This document shows, piece after piece, positions 1-6,358 of a stretch of DNA of 11,362 nucleotides (the first letter of the stretch is position 1; every line of letters starts with the position of its first letter). The stretch is taken from contig CAJXNA010000043.1 in assembly GCA_913056415.1 (NCBI GenBank), positions 1 to 11,362 on the forward strand, given 5' to 3'. Made by a program: the position numbers and the translations under genes. The notes below the pieces were generated by a model, which ran no database searches, was not told the DNA's origin, and saw nothing but the letters and a program-made list of their open reading frames with translations. The DNA is from an uncultured Chloroflexota bacterium (lineage in GTDB: Bacteria > Chloroflexota > Dehalococcoidia > SM23-28-2 > RBG-16-64-32).

Positions 1-1
1 C

Positions 2-817
2 GAAGATCGCTGGAAGGAGTACACCCGGATACTACTGGAAGAGTTTGCGCCCGAGAGTCTAAAGAACTTGGCCAGAGTATCCGAAGCGATTCCTCCCGCC
101 CGCCGCCGCGGGCCTCCTCTCTCGTATTCACATCACGTCGTCATCTATGACCTTCCGGAGAAGGATCAGGAGGAATGGCTCTCCCGTGCAGAGGACGAGG
201 GGTGGTCAGTTTCGTATTTCAGAGATCAGGTCAAGGGGCGGCCCAAGGGAGCCGAAGAGCCATCATCCGAGCGGGATCATACGAAGATTCAAGGGCTTCT
301 GCTTCAGTTGGGACGTGATATGGGCTATAAGGTTTGGGTGGCCCGCAACGACAGGTCTAAAGCATGGCTGGGTAAGAAGTTCAAAGACATGGTTCTCAAG
401 ACCCTCCCGCGGACTATTCCGGACGCTCGTGCCCAGAAAATCATCGAGCTTATTGACGTGCTCTGGATAGATGCGCGATCCATCGTCAACGCTTTCGAAA
501 TTGAGCACACCACCCCCGTTTATTCAGGGCTGTTGAGGATGTGCGACCTCTTGGCCATTGAGCCATATCTCCGGATTAATTTGTATATAGTCGCCCCGGC
601 CGCCAAGCGCGGATCCGTCGCTCGCCAAGTGAATCGTCCCACCTTTGCGAAGCTCGAACTTGGGAAAAAGTGCAGGCTCATAACTTTTGAACGGTTGCTC
701 GACGAGATCGAGCGTCTTGGAGAGTTAACTGAGCACGTGAAGGATTCTTTTTTGCCGTGGATTTCGGAATCGTGCGAACTTCCCGAGGGCGACACCAGCA
801 CCTTGGAGGAGGACTAA
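2..817 (+). CDS. PD-(D/E)XK nuclease-like protein, 5'-partial
   Basis: The reading frame is open from the first complete codon at the left edge, so the gene very probably starts outside the window; 271 residues are visible. An in-frame TTG at 68 is possible, but the residues before it (RWKEYTRILLEEFAPESLKN) read as real protein and no Shine-Dalgarno supports that TTG. Visible residues 41-77 contain a short helical module (SYSHH, then DLPEKDQEEWLSRAEDEGWS), a type often seen in phage and plasmid DNA-binding proteins. The C-terminal half has the layout of a PD-(D/E)XK nuclease fold: a helix (KIQGLLLQLGRDMGYKVW), then IDVLWID (Asp152 or Asp157), then AFEIEHTT (Glu166, Glu168), then YSGLLRMCDLLA. 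A role in restriction or DNA processing is inference; substrate and partners are unknown. A weak hairpin follows the stop codon. Confidence 0.7.
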   Translation, partial: EDRWKEYTRILLEEFAPESLKNLARVSEAIPPARRRGPPLSYSHHVVIYDLPEKDQEEWLSRAEDEGWSVSYFRDQVKGRPKGAEEPSSERDHTKIQGLLLQLGRDMGYKVWVARNDRSKAWLGKKFKDMVLKTLPRTIPDARAQKIIELIDVLWIDARSIVNAFEIEHTTPVYSGLLRMCDLLAIEPYLRINLYIVAPAAKRGSVARQVNRPTFAKLELGKKCRLITFERLLDEIERLGELTEHVKDSFLPWISESCELPEGDTSTLEED

Positions 818-840
818 GGGCGAATCCATGCGACGCCCTT
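816..840 (+). terminator. weak terminator-like hairpin after the nuclease-like gene
   Basis: AAGGGCG (816-822) can pair with CGCCCTT (834-840), giving a 7-bp GC-rich stem with an 11-nt loop, followed only by TTC rather than a long T tract. It starts inside the stop codon of the upstream gene and lies just before the next gene's leader. It may be a weak intrinsic terminator or attenuator. The poor T tract keeps confidence low. Confidence 0.3.
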
Positions 841-845
841 TCGCG

Positions 846-864
846 TACAATAGGGCACAGGAGG
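846..864 (+). promoter_or_regulatory. -10-like box and strong RBS for the thioredoxin gene
   Basis: TACAAT (846-851) matches the sigma70 -10 consensus at five of six bases, but no convincing -35 lies 16-18 nt upstream. AGGAGG (859-864), five bases before ATG 870, is a near-ideal Shine-Dalgarno. It fixes translation start at 870, not at the later ATG 981, which has no ribosome binding site. Confidence 0.5.
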
Positions 865-869
865 AACAT

Positions 870-1277
870 ATGGCCTTCAAGGACGAGGGGTACGACGACG
901 AGCGGTTCTGGGAGCAGGTTCGCTCGGAGAATGCAACCTTCCTTGGCTTCTGGACCCACCGCTGAGGATCCTGCCAAGTAATGGCGCCCGTGTTTGCGCG
1001 CCTAGGCAAGCATTACCGTAAGCGTATCGAGTTCATCGCCGTGAACGCTTACGACCGCCCCGACATCGCCAAGCGGTTCGGGGTTAGCTCCACGCCCACC
1101 TTCATCCTCACCCGCAAGGGGAAGGCTCTGCGCCGCTTCTACGGCAACATCCCGGAGCCCCTCCTCAAGCAGCACCTGAAGCCCCACGCTCCGCCTGCCC
1201 CTGAGGGCGAGGACGAGGAGGAGGAGGAGCGGGGTCTGCTCTCCCGTCTTCTAGGCGGCCTGTTCGGCCGCAACTAG
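870..1277 (+). CDS. thioredoxin-like protein, candidate selenoprotein (UGSC active site)
   Basis: Read through a single in-frame TGA at 963-965, this frame gives a 135-residue thioredoxin-fold protein. Residues 1-31 end in FLGFWTHR, the strand leading into a Trx active site. The TGA is residue 32 and is followed by GSCQVMAPVF, so the motif is W-T-H-R-[TGA]-G-S-C: the TGA replaces exactly the first, nucleophilic Cys of CxxC. Downstream, in the same frame, come the Trx strand IEFIAVNAYDRPDIAKRFGV, the cis-Pro loop SSTPTFIL and GKALRRFYG. The start is fixed by AGGAGG at 859-864. The C-terminus carries an acidic stretch (EGEDEEEEE) and a short amphipathic helix (LLSRLLGGLFG). Sec-containing Trx-like proteins with UxxC are a known bacterial selenoprotein class. 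Role: probably a thiol/selenol disulfide reductase. Alternatives are a Cys (TGC) to TGA sequencing error, or a recent nonsense mutation. No selA, selB, selC or selD is in the window to confirm Sec insertion. Confidence 0.72.
970..1010 (+). promoter_or_regulatory. possible bacterial SECIS-like stem-loop after the in-frame TGA
   Basis: Immediately 3' of the TGA the RNA can fold with a lower stem UGCC (972-975)/GGCA (1005-1008), an internal loop, and an upper stem GGCGC (983-987)/GCGCC (998-1002). Above that is a C·C mismatch, one more C-G pair (989/996), and an apical loop GUGUUU (990-995). The apical loop begins with G and lies 24 nt after the UGA, within the range usually given for bacterial SECIS elements (about 16-37 nt, with a G in the first two loop bases). 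The fold was done by eye. The region is coding and GC-rich, so hairpins are common here and this is supportive only. Confidence 0.42.
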
Positions 1278-1296
1278 AGGCCAGCCCCTCCCTCCG

Positions 1297-1320
1297 CCCG
1301 CGCGGGAGGACGCGTCCTCC
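1297..1320. repeat. overlapping GC-rich palindromes between trx-like gene and promoter
   Basis: GGAGGACGCGTCCTCC (1305-1320) is a perfect 16-bp inverted palindrome. It overlaps a second one, CCCGCGCGGG (1297-1306). GGAGG at 1305-1309 could alternatively pair with CCTCC at 1291-1295, so two mutually exclusive hairpins are possible. There is no following T tract, so it does not look like a simple intrinsic terminator. It sits about 30 bp upstream of the -35 box of the next gene, which would suit an operator; this is inference. Confidence 0.4.
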
Positions 1321-1349
1321 AAGCCAAGTCCTATCGGTGGCCAACCGGA

Positions 1350-1378
1350 TTGGCATTTCCGCTATATACGCTTACAAT
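1350..1378 (+). promoter_or_regulatory. sigma70-type promoter for the DRE-TIM synthase gene
   Basis: TTGGCA (1350-1355) and TACAAT (1373-1378) are separated by exactly 17 bp; both are close to consensus. Transcription would start near 1385, giving a leader of about 20 nt before ATG 1407. This argues that the TTG at 1350 is part of the -35 box and not a start codon. Confidence 0.68.
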
Positions 1379-1406
1379 AGTTGTGACGCACCTATCTGAT
1401 TTACTT

Positions 1407-2780
1407 ATGACAACAAAACGCAAAATCAATCCCGAACGCGTCTACTACAACTACGGCGGCCGTATACCTCCCGTTCGCCTGGAAGCGAAGCCCGCTGCGC
1501 TGCCCAATGGCCGCGTCGATGGCCTCCCCAAGTTAATCACCGACACCACTCTGCGCGACGGCGCTCAGGACTCTCGCCTCGCCCTGTTCCCCAACGAGGC
1601 CCGCCTGCGGTACGTGGACCTCCTCCACGACCTGGATAACGGCACCGGCGTCATCTACTCCACCGAGACGTTCATCTACCAGGAGCGCGACCTCTGGGTG
1701 CTCGATAAGCTCCTCGAACGTGAGTACGACTACCCGAAGATCACTACCTGGATCCGCGCCAACCCCAAGGACGTGCGGCGTCTCTCAGAGGTGAGCCAGG
1801 GCCGCGTTCGGGAGACGGGCATGCTCGCCTCATCCTCCGACCACCACATCTTCGACAAGCTGGGGTTCCGCAGCAAGGAAGAGGCGATCGACAAATACCT
1901 CCGGCCCATCCTCACCGCCTGCGAGTACGGCATCACGCCTCGCGTCCACCTGGAGGACTGCACCCGCGCCGACATCGACGGTTGGGTCCTCCCCTTCATG
2001 CAGACGGTCCTCGAGGCCACGGAAGGCCTTGCCAGGTTCCGCGTCTGCGATACCATCGGCTGGGGCTCCCCGGACCCCTACGTTGCTCTCCCCCAGGGCG
2101 TACCGCGTCTCATCGCCACCCTCTTCGCCGAGACCGGCGCCGAGCTGGAGTTCCACGGCCACAACGACTTCGGACTGGCCACCGCGAACTCGCTCGCCGC
2201 CTGGCGCTACGGCTGCCGCAAGGTCAACGTGACCTTTGGCGGCCTGGGTGAGCGCACCGGCAACACCTCCCTTGAGCAGGTGCTGGCTGGATACGTGCGC
2301 CTGTACGGCGACCCCGGGTTCGGGCAGCCCGTCCTGGCGGAGATGAAGCGGATGGTCGAGGAGTATCTCGTGCCGCTGGCGACCACCGCGCCCATCATCG
2401 GCGATGTGTTCACCACCCAGGCCGGCATCCACCAGGCCGGCCTGGCCCGGCAGGATGATGCCCCCGGCGGCCTCATCTACCTCGCCTATGACCCGGCGGT
2501 TGTGGGCAGTGAGGGTGCGGAGCGCAGCGTCGTTGGCGCCCTCTCCGGTTCGGAGGGCATCGTCTCGATACTGAACCGTGAGGCGGAGGTGGGCGGGCTT
2601 GAGGTGCGCTTCTCCAGCACTAGCCGTGTCGTCAAAGAGATATACGATCGTGTCCAGGCGATCTACGACGGCGAGTACGACGAATCCGCCGACGCCTGGG
2701 TGAACTACCGCACTACGTTCTTTCAACCGGACGAGATCTGGCGGATGGCGGTGGAGCTGGGCGCCGCCGACGGCGGCTAG
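1407..2780 (+). CDS. DRE-TIM metallolyase: homocitrate/isopropylmalate/Re-citrate synthase-like
   Basis: A 457-residue HMGL-like TIM-barrel enzyme of the family that condenses acetyl-CoA with a 2-oxoacid (2-isopropylmalate, homocitrate, citramalate, Re-citrate synthases). Visible hallmarks are DTTLRDGAQ (residues 46-54, catalytic Arg and metal-binding Asp), LEDCTRAD (182-189), the metal-binding HGHNDFGLATANS (250-262), GLGERTGNTSLEQ (279-291) and TQAGIHQAGL (337-346). The C-terminal part lacks an obvious LeuA-type regulatory domain; the total is shorter than a typical LeuA. The N-terminal region (YYNYGGRIPP) precedes the barrel. ATG 1407 is chosen because the promoter lies just upstream; there is no clear Shine-Dalgarno, so initiation may be weak or nearly leaderless. 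The substrate cannot be decided from sequence. No leucine or lysine biosynthesis genes are adjacent, which leaves Re-citrate synthase or a homocitrate-type role open. Confidence 0.85.
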   Translation: MTTKRKINPERVYYNYGGRIPPVRLEAKPAALPNGRVDGLPKLITDTTLRDGAQDSRLALFPNEARLRYVDLLHDLDNGTGVIYSTETFIYQERDLWVLDKLLEREYDYPKITTWIRANPKDVRRLSEVSQGRVRETGMLASSSDHHIFDKLGFRSKEEAIDKYLRPILTACEYGITPRVHLEDCTRADIDGWVLPFMQTVLEATEGLARFRVCDTIGWGSPDPYVALPQGVPRLIATLFAETGAELEFHGHNDFGLATANSLAAWRYGCRKVNVTFGGLGERTGNTSLEQVLAGYVRLYGDPGFGQPVLAEMKRMVEEYLVPLATTAPIIGDVFTTQAGIHQAGLARQDDAPGGLIYLAYDPAVVGSEGAERSVVGALSGSEGIVSILNREAEVGGLEVRFSSTSRVVKEIYDRVQAIYDGEYDESADAWVNYRTTFFQPDEIWRMAVELGAADGG

Positions 2781-2856
2781 CGCCGCAGATTGCCGCCAGC
2801 CAGAGAAATTTGCCACGGCGTTCAGCAACTTCTGGCGCGCCTCGTTCGATCGTCAG

Positions 2857-2935
2857 TTGCCTATCCTGTTCACCGGAGTAAAATGGATGTCGGTTCGGCA
2901 GAGAACGATAGGCGAAGCTCACGACAGGTAGGAGG
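2857..2935 (+). promoter_or_regulatory. candidate promoter and RBS for fabH
   Basis: In the 164-bp gap before fabH, TTGCCT (2857-2862) and TAAAAT (2879-2884) are spaced by 16 bp and resemble a sigma70 promoter. AGGAGG (2930-2935) lies nine bases before ATG 2945 and supports that start. No clear terminator for the upstream gene is visible in this gap. Confidence 0.48.
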
Positions 2936-2944
2936 TCTAGAAGG

Positions 2945-4060
2945 ATGCCTTACGCCCAAGTAGCGGGCTGGGGTATGGCCGTTCCCTCACGGGTTGTCAC
3001 CAACAACGATCTTGTGGAGATGGGGCTGGAGACATCCGAAGAGTGGATTGAGACGAGGACCGGCATAAGGCAGCGGCGGTTGCTGGCGCCCGGAGAGGCG
3101 ACCTCGGACCTGGCCGTGACCGCCGCACAGCGCGCCCTTGAGGTGGCGAACGTCCATCCCGCGGACCTGGACCTGATTATCGTCGCCACCTGCACGCCAG
3201 ACCATCCGGTGCCGGCAACTGCTTCGCTGGTGCAGGACAGGATCGGGGCCGGGCGCGCCGGCGCCACAGACCTGAACGCCGCCTGCAGCGGCTTTGTTTA
3301 CGCCCTCAGCCTTGCGGCGGGGCAGATAGAGTCCGCCCGCGTCCGGCAAGTGCTGGTCATAGGGGCTGACGCGGTCTCTATCTACCTGGACTGGCAGGAT
3401 CGGGAGACGTGCATCCTCTTCGGGGACGGCGCCGGTGCTCTCCTCCTCCAATCGAGCGAAGAGCCCGGCATCCTTTCCACCTCGCTTGGTTCCGACGGAT
3501 CAGGGGCGTCGCTGCTCATGGTCTCTGCCGGCGGGTCGCGGTTCCCCACCAATGGTGACGCCTTGCGCAACGGCGACAATCATCTGGTGATGGACGGCCG
3601 GCAGATATTTCGTTTGGCTGCGCAGATGATGGGCAAGGCTGCGGAGAAGGCCATTGAAGCGTCAGGCCTGACGACGGAGGATGTAAATTTATTGATCCCG
3701 CATCAGGCGAACGGCCGTATCATTGAGGCGGCAGCCAAAAAGCTGGGGCTGCCCCCCGAAAAGGTCTTCGCTAACCTCGCCGAGTACGGCAACACCACCG
3801 CCGCCTCCATCCCTATCGCCCTATGCGAGGCTATCGAGGAGGGCAGGGTGAAGCCGGGCGACAACATTGTGCTAACGAGCTTCGGCGCTGGTCTCTCCTG
3901 GGGGTCCGCAGTCATCCGTTGGGGCCTGCCCTTGCCCGTCGAGGTGTCATCGTGGCGGCGTTGGCGGCGGCGGCTCGGGGGTCGCTGGTCGGCGTTCCGG
4001 TCCTCTCTTCGCAAGAGGGGTCGGAGAGTACGCTCCTTCATGGACCGCAAGTACAATTAG
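2945..4060 (+). CDS. fabH: 3-oxoacyl-ACP synthase III (KAS III) with Arg-rich C-terminal tail
   Basis: FabH catalyses the first condensation of type II fatty acid synthesis, joining an acyl-CoA primer to malonyl-ACP. The 371-residue protein shows the family order: EEWIETRTGIRQRR (32-45), active-site Cys114 in NAACSGFVYA, the FGDGAGALLL loop (159-168), catalytic His253 in IPHQANGRI, and Asn283 in YGNTTAASIP. The typical FabH ends near SFGAGLSWGSAVIRW (312-326). Here about 43 extra residues follow (329-371), containing some 15 Arg/Lys (for example SSWRRWRRRLGGRW and RKRGRRVRS), which is unusual. The enzyme stands alone rather than in a fab cluster, so a relative acting in secondary acyl chemistry cannot be excluded, but the catalytic triad is intact. 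It converges with the CysRS-GT2 gene, 57 bp away, and no obvious terminator lies between them. Confidence 0.9.
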   Translation: MPYAQVAGWGMAVPSRVVTNNDLVEMGLETSEEWIETRTGIRQRRLLAPGEATSDLAVTAAQRALEVANVHPADLDLIIVATCTPDHPVPATASLVQDRIGAGRAGATDLNAACSGFVYALSLAAGQIESARVRQVLVIGADAVSIYLDWQDRETCILFGDGAGALLLQSSEEPGILSTSLGSDGSGASLLMVSAGGSRFPTNGDALRNGDNHLVMDGRQIFRLAAQMMGKAAEKAIEASGLTTEDVNLLIPHQANGRIIEAAAKKLGLPPEKVFANLAEYGNTTAASIPIALCEAIEEGRVKPGDNIVLTSFGAGLSWGSAVIRWGLPLPVEVSSWRRWRRRLGGRWSAFRSSLRKRGRRVRSFMDRKYN

Positions 4061-4117
4061 GTCTCGGCCTGAGTGGCTGCTAGTTCGCTGGCCGGTATTC
4101 GATGCCGATAGCGTTGG

Positions 4118-6358
4118 TTAGGGCCGCCCTGAGATTATCAAGTCCTTGCGGTCGCCCCACCTGTGGAGGAAGCGGTAGAAGTTACGCTTGCTCAGCCGCT
4201 CTCGCTCCTCGGGTGGCGTTTCCTCCCAGTCCACGTGCCGGTGACGCTTGAGCGGTAGCTCCGTATCCACCACCGCGCGATAACCCCGGCTGCGCACCGC
4301 GAAGCTGAAGTCCAGATCCAGGTGACGGTAGAAGCGGTACTTCTCGTCCAGCAGGCCGATCTCACGCAGGATCTCACGTCGGAAAGCCATCATGTACCCC
4401 TCCACCGCGTCGACATCGCCTGTGCCCGTCGCCTCATCGAAGCTGCGGATGTCCTGCGTCACCACGCCCCAGCGCCCCACCACCCCGATGGTCGTATCAT
4501 CCAGCAACGGCTGCAGCCTGGAGAAGATGTCTCCCGTCGCCTCCACGCTCGTGTCGATCAGCAGCACGTAGCGGCCTCTCGCCTGACGCAGGCAGACGTT
4601 GCGACCGGCGGCGCTACCTAAGAAGTGATCGGCGTGGAACACACGCACCTTAGGATCATCCTCCGCCACATCATCCAGATGATGTCCGCAGTCATCATCG
4701 AACCCGTTGTCAACTACGATGATCTCGGCTCGCTGGCCGCCGAGCCAGCGCTGGACGCTGCTCACGCACCGCTCCATCTCCTTGCAGCCCTGGCGCGCCA
4801 CAACGCCTATCGTAAAGTCCAGGTCCGGCGGCCCGTCCAGCAGCGACTCCACGTCTCCGCTGGTGGAGATCGCCTCCTGTCTGCGGGCCCACTCCGGCAC
4901 CGGGATGACGACGGTTCCGCTGCGAGTGTCGCGCACCTCCATATCCTGGCTGATCACCTTCTCCCGGATCTCGTCGGCTGGGGGATAGTCGCTTGCTTGT
5001 CTGAGGTGCGCTCTCTCCCGCACCATCCTCTGGATATCCTGCGGTAGCTTCGGCGGCCGCGCCGGCTGCACCAGGTCGAGTCCCAGGAGACGGTCGAAGT
5101 CCATCAGCAGTTCGCGTTTGATCGGCGTGGGCAGGCGGGATCGGCCGACCTGCCAGACGATCGCTAGAGCGCGCGGCAGATTTAGGTCATCGCCAGCGGA
5201 GGCCCAGAACCGCCTCCGCTGGCGCTCGCCATCGGCGCGGGCGGTCTTCGTTACCCTGCCGCCGGGCTCACTCAGTTTTAGCCTGAGACGGCAGAGCGCT
5301 AGTTGGGCGGCTCGCAGGCTGGCGAACGTGAAGTTCATGCGGGCACGGTAGTGCACGGTGGCGCAGAGGTAACGGAAGGCCGGCGGCTCGAACCCGCGTG
5401 CTTCCAGGCTTGACAGCGTGTAGGTGTTGCCGCTGGACTTGGCCATCTTCACCCCGTCCACCAGCAGGTGCTGGCCGTGCACCCAGTAGGTTACGTGTCG
5501 GTGCCCGAACGCCGCCTCGCTCTGGGCGATCTCATCCTCATGGTGAGGGAAGATGTTGTCGACGCCGCCGGTGTGGATGTCGATACGTGGCCCCAGGTGC
5601 TTGGCCGCCATCGCCGAGCACTCGATATGCCAGCCGGGGAAGCCGTCACCCCAGGGGCTGGGCCAGACCAGCGCCCGGCCCGGCTCAGCCGCCTTCCAGA
5701 GGGCGAAGTCCCGCTGGTCCCGCTTAAGCGGGTCGGCCTGCACGCGGACTCCCTCCTCCAGGCCGCTGCTGACCTGGCCGGATAGCTTGCCGTACTCGGG
5801 GAAGCTGTCGACGGCGAAGTAGACGTTGCCGCCCGACTCGTAGGCGAACTCCTTCTCCACCAGCGTCCGCGTCATCTCTACCATCTCCTCAATCGTCTCG
5901 CTGGCGCGGGGGAAGGCGTGCGCGGGCAGGATATTGAGCTTCTCCTCGTCCTCCAGGAAGGCGGTGGTGTAGAAGCGGGCGATCTCTGCGGGCGTCTTCC
6001 CTTCGGCCAGGGCGGCGGCGATCACCTTATCCTCGCCGCGCTCCAGCATCTCCTGTCGCATGTGTCCCACGTCGGTGATGTTCTTAACGTGGCGCACGCG
6101 ATAGCCGCTGGCCTCCAGAAGGCGTCGCAGCCAATCGGCGATCAGGTAGGTGCGGAGGTTGCCGATGTGGGCATGGCGGTACACCGTGGGTCCACAGGTG
6201 TATATCTTTACCGGCCCCGGCTCCAACGGCGCGAACGGTTCCTTGCTGCCTGTGAGAGTGTTGTGCAGGCTGAGGACAGCCCGCTTTCGGCTGCCGGCGT
6301 CCGCGCGCGGCCTTCGCCTGGAGGGCGCCCGGCCCCCCTTAGCTGATCTCTCAGCCAT
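4118..6358 (-). CDS. cysS: cysteinyl-tRNA synthetase fused to GT2-like glycosyltransferase domain
   Basis: One uninterrupted 746-residue frame. Residues 24 to about 495 are a complete class I CysRS, which charges tRNA-Cys. It has YTCGPTVY with zinc ligand Cys55, the HIGH motif HAHIGN (62-67), WHIECSAM with Cys247, FPHHEDEIAQ with His272 and Glu276, and KMAKS (304-308, the KMSKS loop). An anticodon-domain end follows (ADEIREKV...MEVRDTRSGT, about 461-482). From about 513 a family-2 glycosyltransferase GT-A domain begins: DFTIGVVARQGCKEMERCV, EIIVVDNGFDDD, GSAAGRNVCLRQARGRYVLLID, EGYMMAFRREILREIGLLDEKY and HLDLDFSFAVRSRGY. At the usual DxD site the sequence is D-T-S, so metal/sugar-nucleotide binding may be altered. 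ATG 6358 is preferred over an upstream in-frame ATG at 6388 because GGGAGG lies 6-7 nt before it. It overlaps the glutaredoxin gene by 8 nt. CysRS function is firm; the role of the GT2 part is unknown. Confidence 0.88.
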   Translation of the reverse strand: MAERSAKGGRAPSRRRPRADAGSRKRAVLSLHNTLTGSKEPFAPLEPGPVKIYTCGPTVYRHAHIGNLRTYLIADWLRRLLEASGYRVRHVKNITDVGHMRQEMLERGEDKVIAAALAEGKTPAEIARFYTTAFLEDEEKLNILPAHAFPRASETIEEMVEMTRTLVEKEFAYESGGNVYFAVDSFPEYGKLSGQVSSGLEEGVRVQADPLKRDQRDFALWKAAEPGRALVWPSPWGDGFPGWHIECSAMAAKHLGPRIDIHTGGVDNIFPHHEDEIAQSEAAFGHRHVTYWVHGQHLLVDGVKMAKSSGNTYTLSSLEARGFEPPAFRYLCATVHYRARMNFTFASLRAAQLALCRLRLKLSEPGGRVTKTARADGERQRRRFWASAGDDLNLPRALAIVWQVGRSRLPTPIKRELLMDFDRLLGLDLVQPARPPKLPQDIQRMVRERAHLRQASDYPPADEIREKVISQDMEVRDTRSGTVVIPVPEWARRQEAISTSGDVESLLDGPPDLDFTIGVVARQGCKEMERCVSSVQRWLGGQRAEIIVVDNGFDDDCGHHLDDVAEDDPKVRVFHADHFLGSAAGRNVCLRQARGRYVLLIDTSVEATGDIFSRLQPLLDDTTIGVVGRWGVVTQDIRSFDEATGTGDVDAVEGYMMAFRREILREIGLLDEKYRFYRHLDLDFSFAVRSRGYRAVVDTELPLKRHRHVDWEETPPEERERLSKRNFYRFLHRWGDRKDLIISGRP

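Noticed and set aside
963..965. TGA read as Trp or Gly (recoded genetic code)
   Set aside because: TGA terminates the glutaredoxin, MATE, FAD oxidoreductase and phage genes here, and the residue expected at this position in the fold is Cys, not Trp or Gly.
981..1277. A separate 98-residue protein starting at ATG 981
   Set aside because: It would begin inside the thioredoxin active-site helix, lacking the first strand and both active-site residues, and has no ribosome binding site. It is better read as the continuation of the 870 frame through the TGA.
1350..1406. TTG 1350 as start of the DRE-TIM synthase
   Set aside because: This TTG forms part of a -35 box with a well-spaced -10 at 1373, so it would not be in the transcript; the 19 extra residues show no family similarity.
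1830..2828. Long minus-strand open frame (332 codons) opposite the DRE-TIM synthase
   Set aside because: It is antisense to a gene with clear family motifs; the translation is Ala/Gly/Val-rich with no recognisable domain, as expected from GC-rich codon structure.
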